From Nephrocerus scutellatus (taxonomy: Eukaryota > Arthropoda > Insecta > Diptera > Pipunculidae): a DNA stretch of 64,000 bases. The position numbers were made by a program, and so were the translations under genes. The stretch covers positions 96,305,333-96,369,332 of the forward strand of contig OX352761.1 of assembly GCA_947095585.1 (NCBI GenBank), given 5' to 3'. The notes under the pieces were generated by a model. The model saw only the letters and a list, made by a program, of their open reading frames with translations. It searched no databases and was not told where the DNA came from. Shown in pieces: positions 10,590-20,900 of this stretch. Within the stretch, counting starts at the first letter, position 1; the number at the start of each line of letters is the position of its first letter.

Positions 10590-11954
10590 ATCACCAAGGG
10601 CAAAAAACCAAAGACCGCGCTGGAGCAAACTGCCTGCCTGTCGCTTAGCGATGACGAGGGAAGTTTAGAGGAACTTCCTAGGAAGGCAACGACTGGAAGG
10701 AAATCTGGGACTACCGAAGTAGATGAAACTAGTTCTGCTCTCAGTGCTGAAGTAAAGAAAAAAGAAGAAAATGGAAAAGAAAATAAAGACGCTGAGTTGG
10801 ACGATGAAGAACAGATGGACAATTATATCGGCGATGTATACAATAAGTTTATAGACAAACGCAATATGGCTGATAAGAAGATGCAAAGGCTTTGTAGACC
10901 CGGTAAGTTTAATGAAAATGATTTAAAAGAAGTAGCTACCATATATGAAACAATTTTTGATGAATTACTAGAGCACAATGAACAGCTTTTTAGGGCATCA
11001 TTAGTTGCTAAAAGAACCAGGAAAACGGTAATTAGAAGCATGGAGAAATCTTTCATGGCTGCTACAAGCACAATAGAGAAATCCATGGCAAACATGCTGA
11101 AAAACATGGAAGGGGCCCTCCGTGATTTCAGGAGGTCACATGAAGCTCCCCTGAAAATTGCAACTACTACAACCCCAATCAGGGCTACAGTAGTCCCCCC
11201 TGCAGTGGTTTCTAAACCCGTCGAAACCTGGTCCATCGTTGTCCGGAGCAAAAATAAAGAAGCTTCTTCCAAGGACATAATTAAGAAGGTTATGATTGAA
11301 GTGGGCCCTACTCTTGGAGTTAGGATCCACGAAGTCAAACCGCTGAAAGATGGGGGCGTAGTTATTCGCACCCCAAGCATTGCGAAGAGAGCAAAATTAA
11401 GCAAAAATGAGAAGTTCTCAGAAGTTGGGCTGAATGTAGTTAATGCACCAGTCCCACGACGGAAGATTGCCATTCAGAATGTACCAGCAGAAATTCCCAC
11501 TGAAGAACTCATGTTGGATATATATGAGAAAAATTTGAAGGATGCTATGACCCTTGAAATATTCAAGAAGAGCATCACTATTGTAAGCCGTCCTAAAAGA
11601 GAGGGCATTGATGCGGTAGCGGACGTCATTCTGGAAGGGTCTGACCAATTGGTTGATTCCCTCCTTGGTGCTGGCCGCTGCTATATCAAGTGGACCTCTT
11701 GTAGGGTAAGAGCTCATGACGCACGATATGGCTGCATCCGATGCCTCTCGTTTGGCCATCGGGTGGCAGACTGCCCTCTTAAGTAGAATGTGTGTCGTCG
11801 TTGTGGTGGGCAAGGACACGTGGCTGCACAGTGTGACAAATCGCCGCATTGTCGCAATTGCGAGCTGAAGGGCCAGGCTGCTGACCATCCTATGATGTCA
11901 GCACTCTGCCCTATATACAGCGGAATAGTTGCTAGGGAAAATGCCAGGCATTAA
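10590..11954 (+). pseudogene. LINE ORF1 (gag-like) with CCHC knuckles, one stop
   Basis: The frame is open from after a TAA at 10587 to a TAG at 11784, then continues in frame to a TAA at 11952. N-terminal part is acidic and lysine-rich (SLSDDEGSLEEL, about 10640-10680). The middle is helical with many E/K residues (10797-11150). A folded domain resembling the RRM-like region of LINE gag proteins spans about 11220-11700. The C-terminus has zinc knuckles: CIRCLSFGHRVADC just before the TAG, CRRCGGQGHVAAQC just after it, and a third Cys-rich motif ending DHPMMSALCP. A triple knuckle with D-H-P before the last Cys is typical of ORF1 in R1/LOA/I/Jockey-type elements (RNA-binding RNP protein). The stop TAAATG overlaps a would-be ORF2 start. 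The start seems damaged: ATTGTCCGG at 10578 replaces the ATGTCCGG seen at 12477. Confidence 0.8.
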
Positions 11955-12493
11955 ATGCCGAACAAATGGTCGTAAGACCACGCCGACTCAAGTTGTGAAA
12001 CTATGGCGTTTAAAGGTCCACTAGTACCTGAGTTGTAAGGAACTCATCTGCAGTAGTTAGCTACGTTGCTAACTATGAAAATCTGACCAGAGATTGTCTG
12101 GTACCACGGGAGCTGGGGAGCCCACGGAAGGATTTCTTCCGTCCCCAGCTATTGAGGTTGGCCCCCTTGTGGGAGCATCGTGGTGGCTGTGGTTGACACC
12201 CAAATGCGGGTAGAGTATTTACTCAGCTTGAGTTCTTACTCGGCGTGGAGTTGCGTCTTCCAACCGGGTGCCGTGACCCATAGATCGGCAGAGATTTAGA
12301 CAGGTCTCGCTCCCATCAGTGAGAAGTTGGAGCCTTATACTCCAATTATACTGATACATTCATAATAGTAATATTATGGATGGGCGTTGATTGACGTCTC
12401 AAAATCAATTCTGTCCGAAGAGGACCGTGGGGTAGAACTTTCAATGCAGGTATCCACGGAAATCCAAAGACACTTCATGTCCGGTAAATCACC
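11955..12493 (+). other. Probable LINE 5' leader, permuted after ORF1
   Basis: GC-richer than the surroundings, with a strong hairpin (12111-12150), no long frame, and ending in CACTTCATGTCCGGTAAATC, which repeats the start region of ORF1 at 10579. I infer it is the 5' leader plus the first codons of the same kind of element, placed downstream of ORF1 rather than upstream. Its source element is not identified. Confidence 0.5.
12111..12150 (+). other. Strong RNA hairpin in LINE leader
   Basis: AGCTGGGG (12111-12118) pairs with CCCCAGCT (12143-12150), and ACGGAAG (12124-12130) pairs with CTTCCGT (12136-12142), leaving a 5-nt internal bulge and a 5-nt loop. Fifteen base pairs by eye. Function unknown; a leader structure of a retrotransposon transcript is the simplest reading. 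Confidence 0.6.
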
Positions 12494-13225
12494 GTTGTTT
12501 CTATGCTGTTTTCTTATTCATATTAGTTAGATCGGAGCTGCATTACGTATGCGTCATGCCGTGTTGTTCTTGTTGTTTTTATTTCAGCCGCTTATGGTTG
12601 CTGTTGTTATTTTTATTGTCTTTGTTGTTTTGAAGAAATGTTAGCGAAAATCCCCCCTATGTTTGTTGTTTTACGGGATTACGTTTGTCCACTGTAGCTA
12701 TGCATTGGTTAACTGCACTCAATGGTTTAACGTTAACAGCATGGTTTTTGTTGTTTGCGAAAAATCATATTGTTGTCAACGCATCTCGGTCGTTGAACTC
12801 ATCCGTTGATTTTGATCATCATAACTTCTATGCTTGTGTTTGCGTTATTTGGTGATTGTTGGTGTTGTGTGTGCGTCTATTATATTATAGAGCCCGCCTA
12901 CACTTCTGCGCTCCCAAATGCGTGCAGAGTTTTGTATGTCATATGCGTCGTCCTCTTAACTCTTCTGTCGTTGCATTAAGTTGGTTGCAGTAGGGGCACG
13001 GCTACTCAGTATTAATAATTGTTTGTCAATCGAAGATCAATGTCCCATAAATGGAGGCGTGGTCTCATAATCACATTTGCGAAGAAAAGAAGTGCAGTCG
13101 GCCTGAGTCTGAGCATAGATGCCGTCGGCATTTTCAAATCTCGACATCAGTGTAAACAATGAGGTTTGCAGCGGTTTAGTTTAATTAAATATACTTTGTT
13201 ATGAAATAACAATAAATAACAACAA
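12494..13225. other. T-rich DNA, no gene seen
   Basis: Interspersed TGTTGTT-type simple sequence and no frame or element signature that I recognise. Confidence 0.5.
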
Positions 13226-14106
13226 AACAAAAAAACAACCCATAAAAATTAAAATTTTTCATTTAAATTCTCTAATCGCAGAAATTGATATGGGCCATTT
13301 TTTTAAATTGAATTAAGAATATCATCGAAACAGACATTTGACATCAGATGTTAAAATTGAAAAAGCTCAGATCATTTTATTCTGAGCACTTAGAGCACGC
13401 TCATACTCTGAGCAAATAAGAAACACGAACATTTATCTTGGGAACTCTTTGACTGCTCTGAACTAATTTATGAAAACGCCAAATGACAGAATATTGTGAA
13501 AACTTATTGTTCTATCTGAAGTTGATATCGACAACAAAAAAAACGACATCAATAAAAATACAATTCAGTATATAATAAAAATGTAAGTTGAAGTAAGCAT
13601 AAAACATGTATGTCTCGTTTCATTTGCTGGGTTCATTTGTGCGTGCGCTAAGATTTCTCTCTCTCTCTCCACCACCAACAAAACCATGCAGCGCAGCCGA
13701 CTGCGCAGCACACACCGCACAAAGTCCATAAAGGGCGACGAATATCTGATGCCAGTACAGATATTTAAAAAATGTATAAGGGCCTTGCGGCCGAACCCGG
13801 GACTCGATCACTACCGAAAAGTATTGTTTATTGGGTATACACATGTGTGTAAAATTTGAAGAAAATCGGGTAAATTTTTTAAAATTTTTGTTTGGGAGCC
13901 CCCCGACCCCGCAGCCCGAGGGGCCTCAAAATTTAATAGAAAGTGTTGTCTCCGGAAATACACATGTGTGCAAAATTTCAATAAAATCGGGCCATGGGAA
14001 GTGGGTTAAAAATTGATCGCAAGAATCCACGACAGACGACCGACCGACGACCGACGACCCACGGGCAAGTGAAGTTAATATAGAGAATTTAATAACAGAA
14101 ATTCGT
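13226..14106 (+). repeat. 120-bp-unit element, copy B
   Basis: 13226-13790 matches the conserved block at 8036-8600. 13791-14060 holds about two degenerate 120-bp units with the ACACATGTGTG core. 14065-14106 holds the terminal AAGTTAATATAGAGAATTTAA motif shared with 9240-9260. Compared with copy A it lacks most of the array and has GACCGACGACCGACGACC simple repeats near 14035. Confidence 0.8.
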
Positions 14107-14560
14107 TGCCGAATTAACTCCTCACACTTTGTAGGCGAATATAATCCAAGGAATTATTATTACAGACTACGCAGTATTCTCATCTGTCTGGTGCGACTAA
14201 TGGCCAGTTGCTGTGATCGGCGTCGAGTTGAGGTCGCTGGATTCTGTCCCACACTATGGGCCACAGCCGCAATATTCTCGAGTGTGCGCACTGTCCGAGC
14301 TGAGCTCAGGGACCACTTCTGTTATCCAATAGCAAGCTTTTCTCATGAACTCATTCTCATGAACTTTCTTCACCAATTTCACTACAGCGGCTTCGCTTGG
14401 CTATCTACCACGACCAATATTTCTTTTAAAAATTCGCACGGTTTGGCTACACAACTCTGACTTTGAAAATAAGTCTTCAATATTTCGAAACGCTCCTCAA
14501 CCCAACACATGATTCTTTCATGCCGCGGAATATCAGACTGACGAGCTGTCAAAATTTGAA
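14107..14560 (-). pseudogene. Mariner-superfamily transposase N-terminal HTH remnant
   Basis: On the minus strand a set of interrupted frames reads as the N-terminal helix-turn-helix region of a DUF4817-type mariner transposase: RFEILKTYFQSQSCVAKPCEF (about 14415-14480), then ARTVRTLENIAAVAHSVGQN and TSTRRRSQQLAISRT (14190-14310). Stops and frameshifts break it. The catalytic half of the same family is at 9585-10190 on the same strand, but the intervening 4 kb is other elements, so whether they are parts of one split copy or two separate remnants cannot be told by eye. Confidence 0.55.
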
Positions 14561-14599
14561 GAAAATCGTTAAAAAAAAGTTGCCATAGCCTTTGATTTA

Positions 14600-16690
14600 A
14601 AAACAAACCTGTGGATTGCCCAACCTGTAAAAACCTATTATAATTATGTTATTTAGTGCAATCAGACTTAATTAATTAAATTAATAAATCGATTCTTGAT
14701 AAGGTATAGTTTTGTTAAGCAATACATAATCAAAGTTATATACTGTTCCTTAAACGGCATAATTTATAAAGCAAATATAGTAATTCTAAGACCAACCAAA
14801 GGCTAAGCTGCCTTTATGCAATGAAATGCATTAAAATTCTATTTGGAAAAACCTGCTAGCAGTATTATACGGAGGTCGCACTGCATTGTAAAACAACAGC
14901 AAACATCAATGAAATTAGTTTTTAATCATCCACATCGATTGTTCCGAAACAGGCAATGCCATTTCACATACTCGTAGTATGTGATAATAATATGTTTACG
15001 TTAATCTGTGGATGTGTGTATGTATTGGAAAATGCTGCATCATCGACTGTCGCATTATGGCTACATATTGGTTGACATGTCTGGTCACAAGCACTCCAAT
15101 GGTATTTTCTATTGAATGACAATGCATCTTCCTATGAGATGAGTGGCTTCTTTTGTCTATGGATAAACTAAGGCACAACGAATGTAATTCAATTTCTCTC
15201 CAACAAAATAGAAATCTCATCATGCTTCACTGGAAATTGAAATAAAATCAATAAAATCCCTTTAAGCATATATTCATCCTTTCGTTCAATCGTTCTTTCA
15301 ATCATCTATCCGTCTAGTCTGCCTATCCCGCCTGCCAACTTATCTATCAATCCGTAGCCATGTTTCCATTCAAGGAGATTCACGTGTAATGTGCTGATGC
15401 AAAAGCTGCAGCGAATACATCGCCAATAACAAGAACAAGAAGAAGAAATTGTCGACGACGATGACGAAAGTCGAAGAAACCTACAAAACGGCACACACTC
15501 AGCTTTATATCTCCAAATGGATCAATCAATATACCCAGAGATAAATTGATTGATCCGGGAGGCCAGTACCGGACCGCGGTTGTACGGCCAAAAATTATGG
15601 TACAATTTATTGATCAGATATATCATCAGTTTGAGGTTCAGTTCCTCAATTTGGTTTCAAAGGAGGTAGAAGAGTTATCTTGAGTTGCAACTGCAATGCA
15701 GGTTGCATTAGATTTAAACTCAGCACAAAATCCGATGTGTGTGGTTTGTCTGACAAAGTAATTTGAGTTCAATGATGCAACGGCAATGAGTGCACCTGAG
15801 GTGGAAGCAGCACACGACTTCACAATGCACTTGTGAATTGTAAGTTCACGCTACTTCCTCCTTGCACAGTCAAATCTTATCAGCGAAAAAATTTGTCCTA
15901 AGGCAGCTTGTCTGGTATTATGCATGCTGCAGTGTCAGATGCACAATTTGGGTTAGCACTGACATCTTAGAACATACTCATTGGCTGCGTGCATATAACT
16001 TAGATGTGCTATAAATGTAACAATTAAAACATAAAAGGTCTCACTATTATTTATTTCAATCACTTAAAAAAGTCAAAGTTAGTCAAATTGTACATTGTTT
16101 TAACTATGGAACTCTATGGAATTGCATTCCTACTTACTTTAAGTAGTTGTTTAAATATATTTTTTTTTTGTCATCAAAGTCATAAAAGTTATTTTAGTTA
16201 AAAAAAATAATTTGTTTGAAAACCATTTTTCTTAAATTAAAAGACGGTTGTTTTACATGGGATGTGGCCACAACACAACTTTCTTTTACGACGGAACCTT
16301 CAGTAAGTGTACATTATTTTTTTTTTAATTTTTTTTTTTTTTTAAATTTCTTTTGCACTAACAGATTTCTCATAATGCTATACTTTTTGAGATTCTTAAA
16401 AAATAGAAAAACTGCCTAAGTAAAGTGCCACTTCCGGTTGGTCGATTTCCGCCAAAATCAAGTGAGACCTCCAAATTTAAGTAAAGAGCTTAAATGTTTA
16501 CTTTCATCACCATTAATTCAGCCATCTGGGCTTTATAGTGGACACAGACAGACAAACAGGCAGACAGTGATTTTTTTTTGGTTTTTCGGAGATACGAAAA
16601 TGGGTAAATCTGCAAAAATCCCGGATTCCAAAATGTTCATGTTTACTATAATACTTCATTTTACTATTTGTATATGTAAAAAAACAACAC
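14600..16690. other. Unrecognised DNA with T-rich tracts
   Basis: No gene recognised. T-rich runs occur at 16160-16170 and 16316-16342. A stretch at about 16430-16560 (GTGCCACTTCCGG ... GGACACAGACAGACAAACAGGCAGACAG) has the look of a LINE 3' tail, but I cannot assign it. Confidence 0.45.
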
Positions 16691-17130
16691 ATACAAATTA
16701 AATTGTTTTGTGTAAATTCTATAATTGGGAATACACAATGTGCAGTTTGAATAAAATCAGGTAAATTTTTTAAAATTTTTGTTAGAGAGCCCCCCGGGCC
16801 ATTTCACTTCCATAATTTTTACAAAAAGTGTTACTCCCCGACCCCTGGGCCCGATTACTGCCAAATTTTTACAAAAAGTATTGTGCATCGGAGATATACA
16901 TGCGTATAAAATTTCAAATTTGGTAATTTTTTTTAATAAAATTTGTATGGGTGCTCCCTACCCAAGGGCCCGATCACTTTCAAATATAAAATTTTAAAAA
17001 AATCGGGTAAATTTTTTAAAAAATTTGTATGGGAGCCCCCGACTCCGTTGCCCAAGTTGCCCTAAATTTTAATAAAAAGTATTGTCAGGGGAAATACACA
17101 TGTGTGCAAAGTTTGAATAAAATTAATTTT
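16690..17130 (+). repeat. 120-bp-unit element, short locus
   Basis: Opens with an AACAACACATACAAATTAAA variant of the linker terminus and TAAATTCTATAATTGGGAATACACAATGTG, then three to four degraded units with GTATGGGTGCTCCC and GTATGGGAGCCCCC boxes and AATACACATGTGTGC at 17093-17107. Confidence 0.65.
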
Positions 17131-17254
17131 AGGGTGCACAACTGCACTTTTATTTCGTGTCAGCAAACATGCTACCATAAGACTGAGTGCAGGTTTGGTC
17201 GGAACATTTTGTTATTTCTGTCCGTCTGTTCGATGTCTTTTATTAATTTTGAAC

Positions 17255-17945
17255 ATTCATGATGCGGACTACACGGTGCGATCACTATAGCAGTAGTGCC
17301 GGACAGGAACAAAAAAGATGTTCAACTGTCTCCTTTTCCTTCTCGTCTATGCAGCTTCTACAGAAGTCATTATATTCGTCAATCTTCTCGCGTGTTTCCC
17401 TAGAAGGCAGTGTCCTGTCATTATCCCTACGGCCGTGTGCACGTCTTTGCAGTGAAATAAGCGCAGTTGAGTGCTTTAAGTGCGGCTTTGAACAAACCTG
17501 TCTTTATATATTACTTTGTTGCTTAGGTAAGTGTTTCCCACCTTACATTTGTTGCTGCTTCCGCCTCTTTCCGAAGCTCAAGTCCCCACCTCTGCCCTTT
17601 TCGGTATACAGTTTTCCTCCACAACCGAGTAACCCGTGAATCAAATGATCTTTATATTATACTGCTCACTCATCTCGTTGATTAAGAAGATATTATGCAT
17701 AACGTCCCTAATCATGCTAAGGTATTTTCCTGAGAAAGCTAACACTACATCATTAGCATACTCTCCACTTTTATCCCTTCTCCTTCCAGTTTCAAAAGTA
17801 ATCCATTGATTACTATATTCGAAAAGAAAGAGGATATCACACTTCCTTGCGGTGCCCCTCTTTATGTCCGCCTTTTTATAATAGAGCTCCATAGTTCTGC
17901 GCTTATAACACTGCTTAGAAGCATTATCATTGAATAGACTGCTTC
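17255..17945 (-). mobile_element. LINE fragment: RT active-site region plus C-terminal knuckle
   Basis: Minus-strand translations give an RT segment (about 17945-17641) with VISAELW, RGAPQGSV and a YANDVVLAFSGKYLS block corresponding to the YADD catalytic box (second position changed to N). A non-homologous stretch follows, then a C-terminal segment (about 17440-17275) with IMTGHCLLGKHA, FCRSCIDEKEKETVEHLFCSCPA in pieces, and a frameshift between them. RNase H is missing, so an internal deletion has occurred. Same broad group as the RNase H LINEs at 1-2640 and 38.3-41.6 kb. Confidence 0.75.
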
Positions 17946-17949
17946 TATA

Positions 17950-20900
17950 AGATAAACAGTCAGAAGACTGTTAGAATACAGAATAACAAACATAGCTTAA
18001 GCTTTGTTTAATCAGGAAAAAAACAAGTTGCCAAGTACAATCAAGTATTTGTGTGAAGAAATACAATTTTAAGCCTCCAAAAAGTGGTTTATGTGTGGCA
18101 AAAATATACCTACGGCTCCTTTCACACATAAATGAAGCATCCTTAACAAATTTAATTGACACGATCAACTGTGTGGATTTGTATAACAAACGTACTTTAA
18201 TTTTTATATATAACAAAAGATACTTATCATTGCTGGCAAAATTAGTTCATACGTGGGTTCCTTTTTATCTCATTTTTTACTGTTTGTGAGTTTCTTTAAC
18301 CTTCGTTCTTTTCATTTGCTTACCTAAAAGCCGTAAACGACACCATGGGTGAGTTGTACAAGTGTGAAGGTTTTCGTGGTGTGCATTGTGCTTATGGCTT
18401 GTGCAAATTAAATGCGAATTCACTCTAATCAGAAGATTCCGTTGAAATTAAGTACCGAGGTTTCGGTTAAGAGGATTTGAAAGCAGATCCTATACGTAAT
18501 TACTCCCCTAACCGCAGTCATATTATTCAAAAGGAACGCAAAACCGAAACCTAGACACGGCAGCTACATGTTTTTCTTGTTTCGGGTGCTATTTGACACA
18601 TTAGGTTGGCATATCATCGACAAATTAGAATGGATATGTTTGGTCTGATACAGAATGTGTGGAATGTGAAGGGTAAAAATATTGAAGGCTTGGTTTTATG
18701 CAGAACGACTGGAAATTAAAGAAAACCCAACAAACACTTTTTTGTTTAATCTTTATGAATGAGAATTAGGTATAAGCTTATAACGAAGTTTTCCAATCCG
18801 GTGGTAAGCCTCAATGTTATCAGGATTGAAAGTTTTTGGGTTCTTCAGGTTTATATGCGTTTACGATGCGAAAAGATGCTGGAAATTAAGTCAAGCGGAG
18901 CGTAACTCGAATGACGCGTAGATCAGGACGTTACGTGACAGCAGTGACAGATGGGTACGCCTATAAGATTATGTAAAGATATAAGAGAAGTAGAATCACA
19001 CCAAGCACGTTTTTTGTAAAATTACTAATTTTCCGCATCGGACCAAGACGACCTAAAAATTAAGATTTGTTTTTTCTTTATTTTATTTAAGCTGTTAGCA
19101 CAATAACATTTTCAATGCTTCAGCTTTGCGTGTTCAAATTATTTTTTGTATGAGTTTTCACAAAAAGCTTATATCTTTGACCGCAACTAACCAGTAACTC
19201 CATTTAAGCCGGCCGCTTTTAAACGATAAAATGCGTGCAAACTTCTTACGGAGTCTTTACTTTCCTCAATGTTAAGCTCAAGTAAACGGAGAACGCTATT
19301 AAGTGGGTTGATACTATCAGTAATCCAAAAGGAATACAATAAAAAGGCAACATATTCTTTTAATATAACATTCTTCAATAAGCGGCACATCCGATTTCTT
19401 TAACTATCTCGCATCGACTCGATTCGTACTTGTTCAGTCGCTTTCTGTTAGTTTAGCTTTAAAATAAGACTGTGTATATTTGAATGAGATATTTTATATG
19501 ACTACTGTGTGTATTAACATGTGAGTATCAACATATGTTAGCTTCAGTACAAATGTGAGTTTATTAACGTAAATATTGATGAATTCAGGTGGGCTTGTAT
19601 GTTATAATAAAGCTGTTCGGAACAACACAAATCCCATGTCCTTAACACACTTCTTTATACTACAAGAACCATTCTTCTAACTAACAAATCCGCAATATGT
19701 ATAAATAGCGCTATCTGATATTCATCGTTTTTTAGTTCCAATTAAAATGGAATATCTATATTGTAACTGTTAGAGCGTGGATGAGTGGGTGAGGCAGGAC
19801 TGCAGTCTGGAGTCCTTCAATGCACTCGTTCGTCGTTTTCACAATTGGGCGATGGCTCTGCCTTTTTTGCACACTATTCAGCTCAAACTCTATTTCCACA
19901 TACATACATACACTCACAAATCACAAAGCTCCGGCTTAACTTTACAGGATTTTCAATTCAATTCAATTCGTTTCAAAGTTTGTGCTGTTCGTGCATGTTA
20001 TGTTAGTTAGGTATATGGGCCGCCCGCCGAGCCGCGGTTCAACGGTGCTTTTCTGCCGGAAAACTTGTGTTATTTTTCATCATGACATCGGAATGCTTGC
20101 TGCTGGCCATAGGAGCGGTGTATATAAATTTCCCTCCGGTATGTGAGTGGTGAGTTCCTTTTTGGTAATTGAGTTTTTAGTAAACTTTCACGGGCTCGAT
20201 TTTTTTTGGCATGAATAAAGGTAAAAATGCTCCATGTAGAATTTTATTAAATTGAATTTTCATACAAGCTTCTGGCTCTTTGGATTTTGCCTGTGTTTGG
20301 TGAAACCATAAATGCTGGATGATGAACCTGGTACATATTAGAATTTACAGGCTGCTGTTTGTTTAATCCTCTCGGGTTTTTTCACAATAAGAGGGAATAA
20401 AACGTCGCATTGGTACTCGTAGTAGCCCAATAGGCTGTATCAATCAAACTAGTTTGAATAAAGTGAATTCCCTGTGAAACTGTAAGGATTGATGACAAAG
20501 ACATTCATATTTGAATTTCAATATCCCAGGCTGAATTTATTTTATACAGCCTTCGTTCACATGTTTCATTCGATATTAAATACGGTCTATATTCTGCTTA
20601 CAGAATAAATATCCCGAAGCTTTACATTAAGCGAAATTAAAATTTACTTCCACGAATTCACTACGAAGATTTTTGTAAGTTTTAAAATAAATATTTGCTT
20701 ATGTTCAAGGACAGAAATTCTTAAATTTATAACTTTCTAACTTCAAATTCTTTAAAATGTTATGACATTAACGCAAAGAAAACCATAACAGCATTTGGGT
20801 CATTATCTAAACTGAAATATAGCCCACTTTCGGAGGAGTGTCGCGATAAAAGTTTCGTTTGTGTCGTGAGACAGTCTGAAGAAAATGTGACAACGTTGCA

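Noticed and set aside
10823..11888. 216- and 156-codon minus frames under ORF1
   Set aside because: Shadows of the plus-strand gag-like ORF, which has the zinc knuckles.
9585..14560. One mariner split by 4 kb of other elements
   Set aside because: The catalytic half (9.6-10.2 kb) and HTH half (14.1-14.56 kb) share strand and family, but the HTH copy seems to continue past its expected junction, so two separate remnants are as likely.
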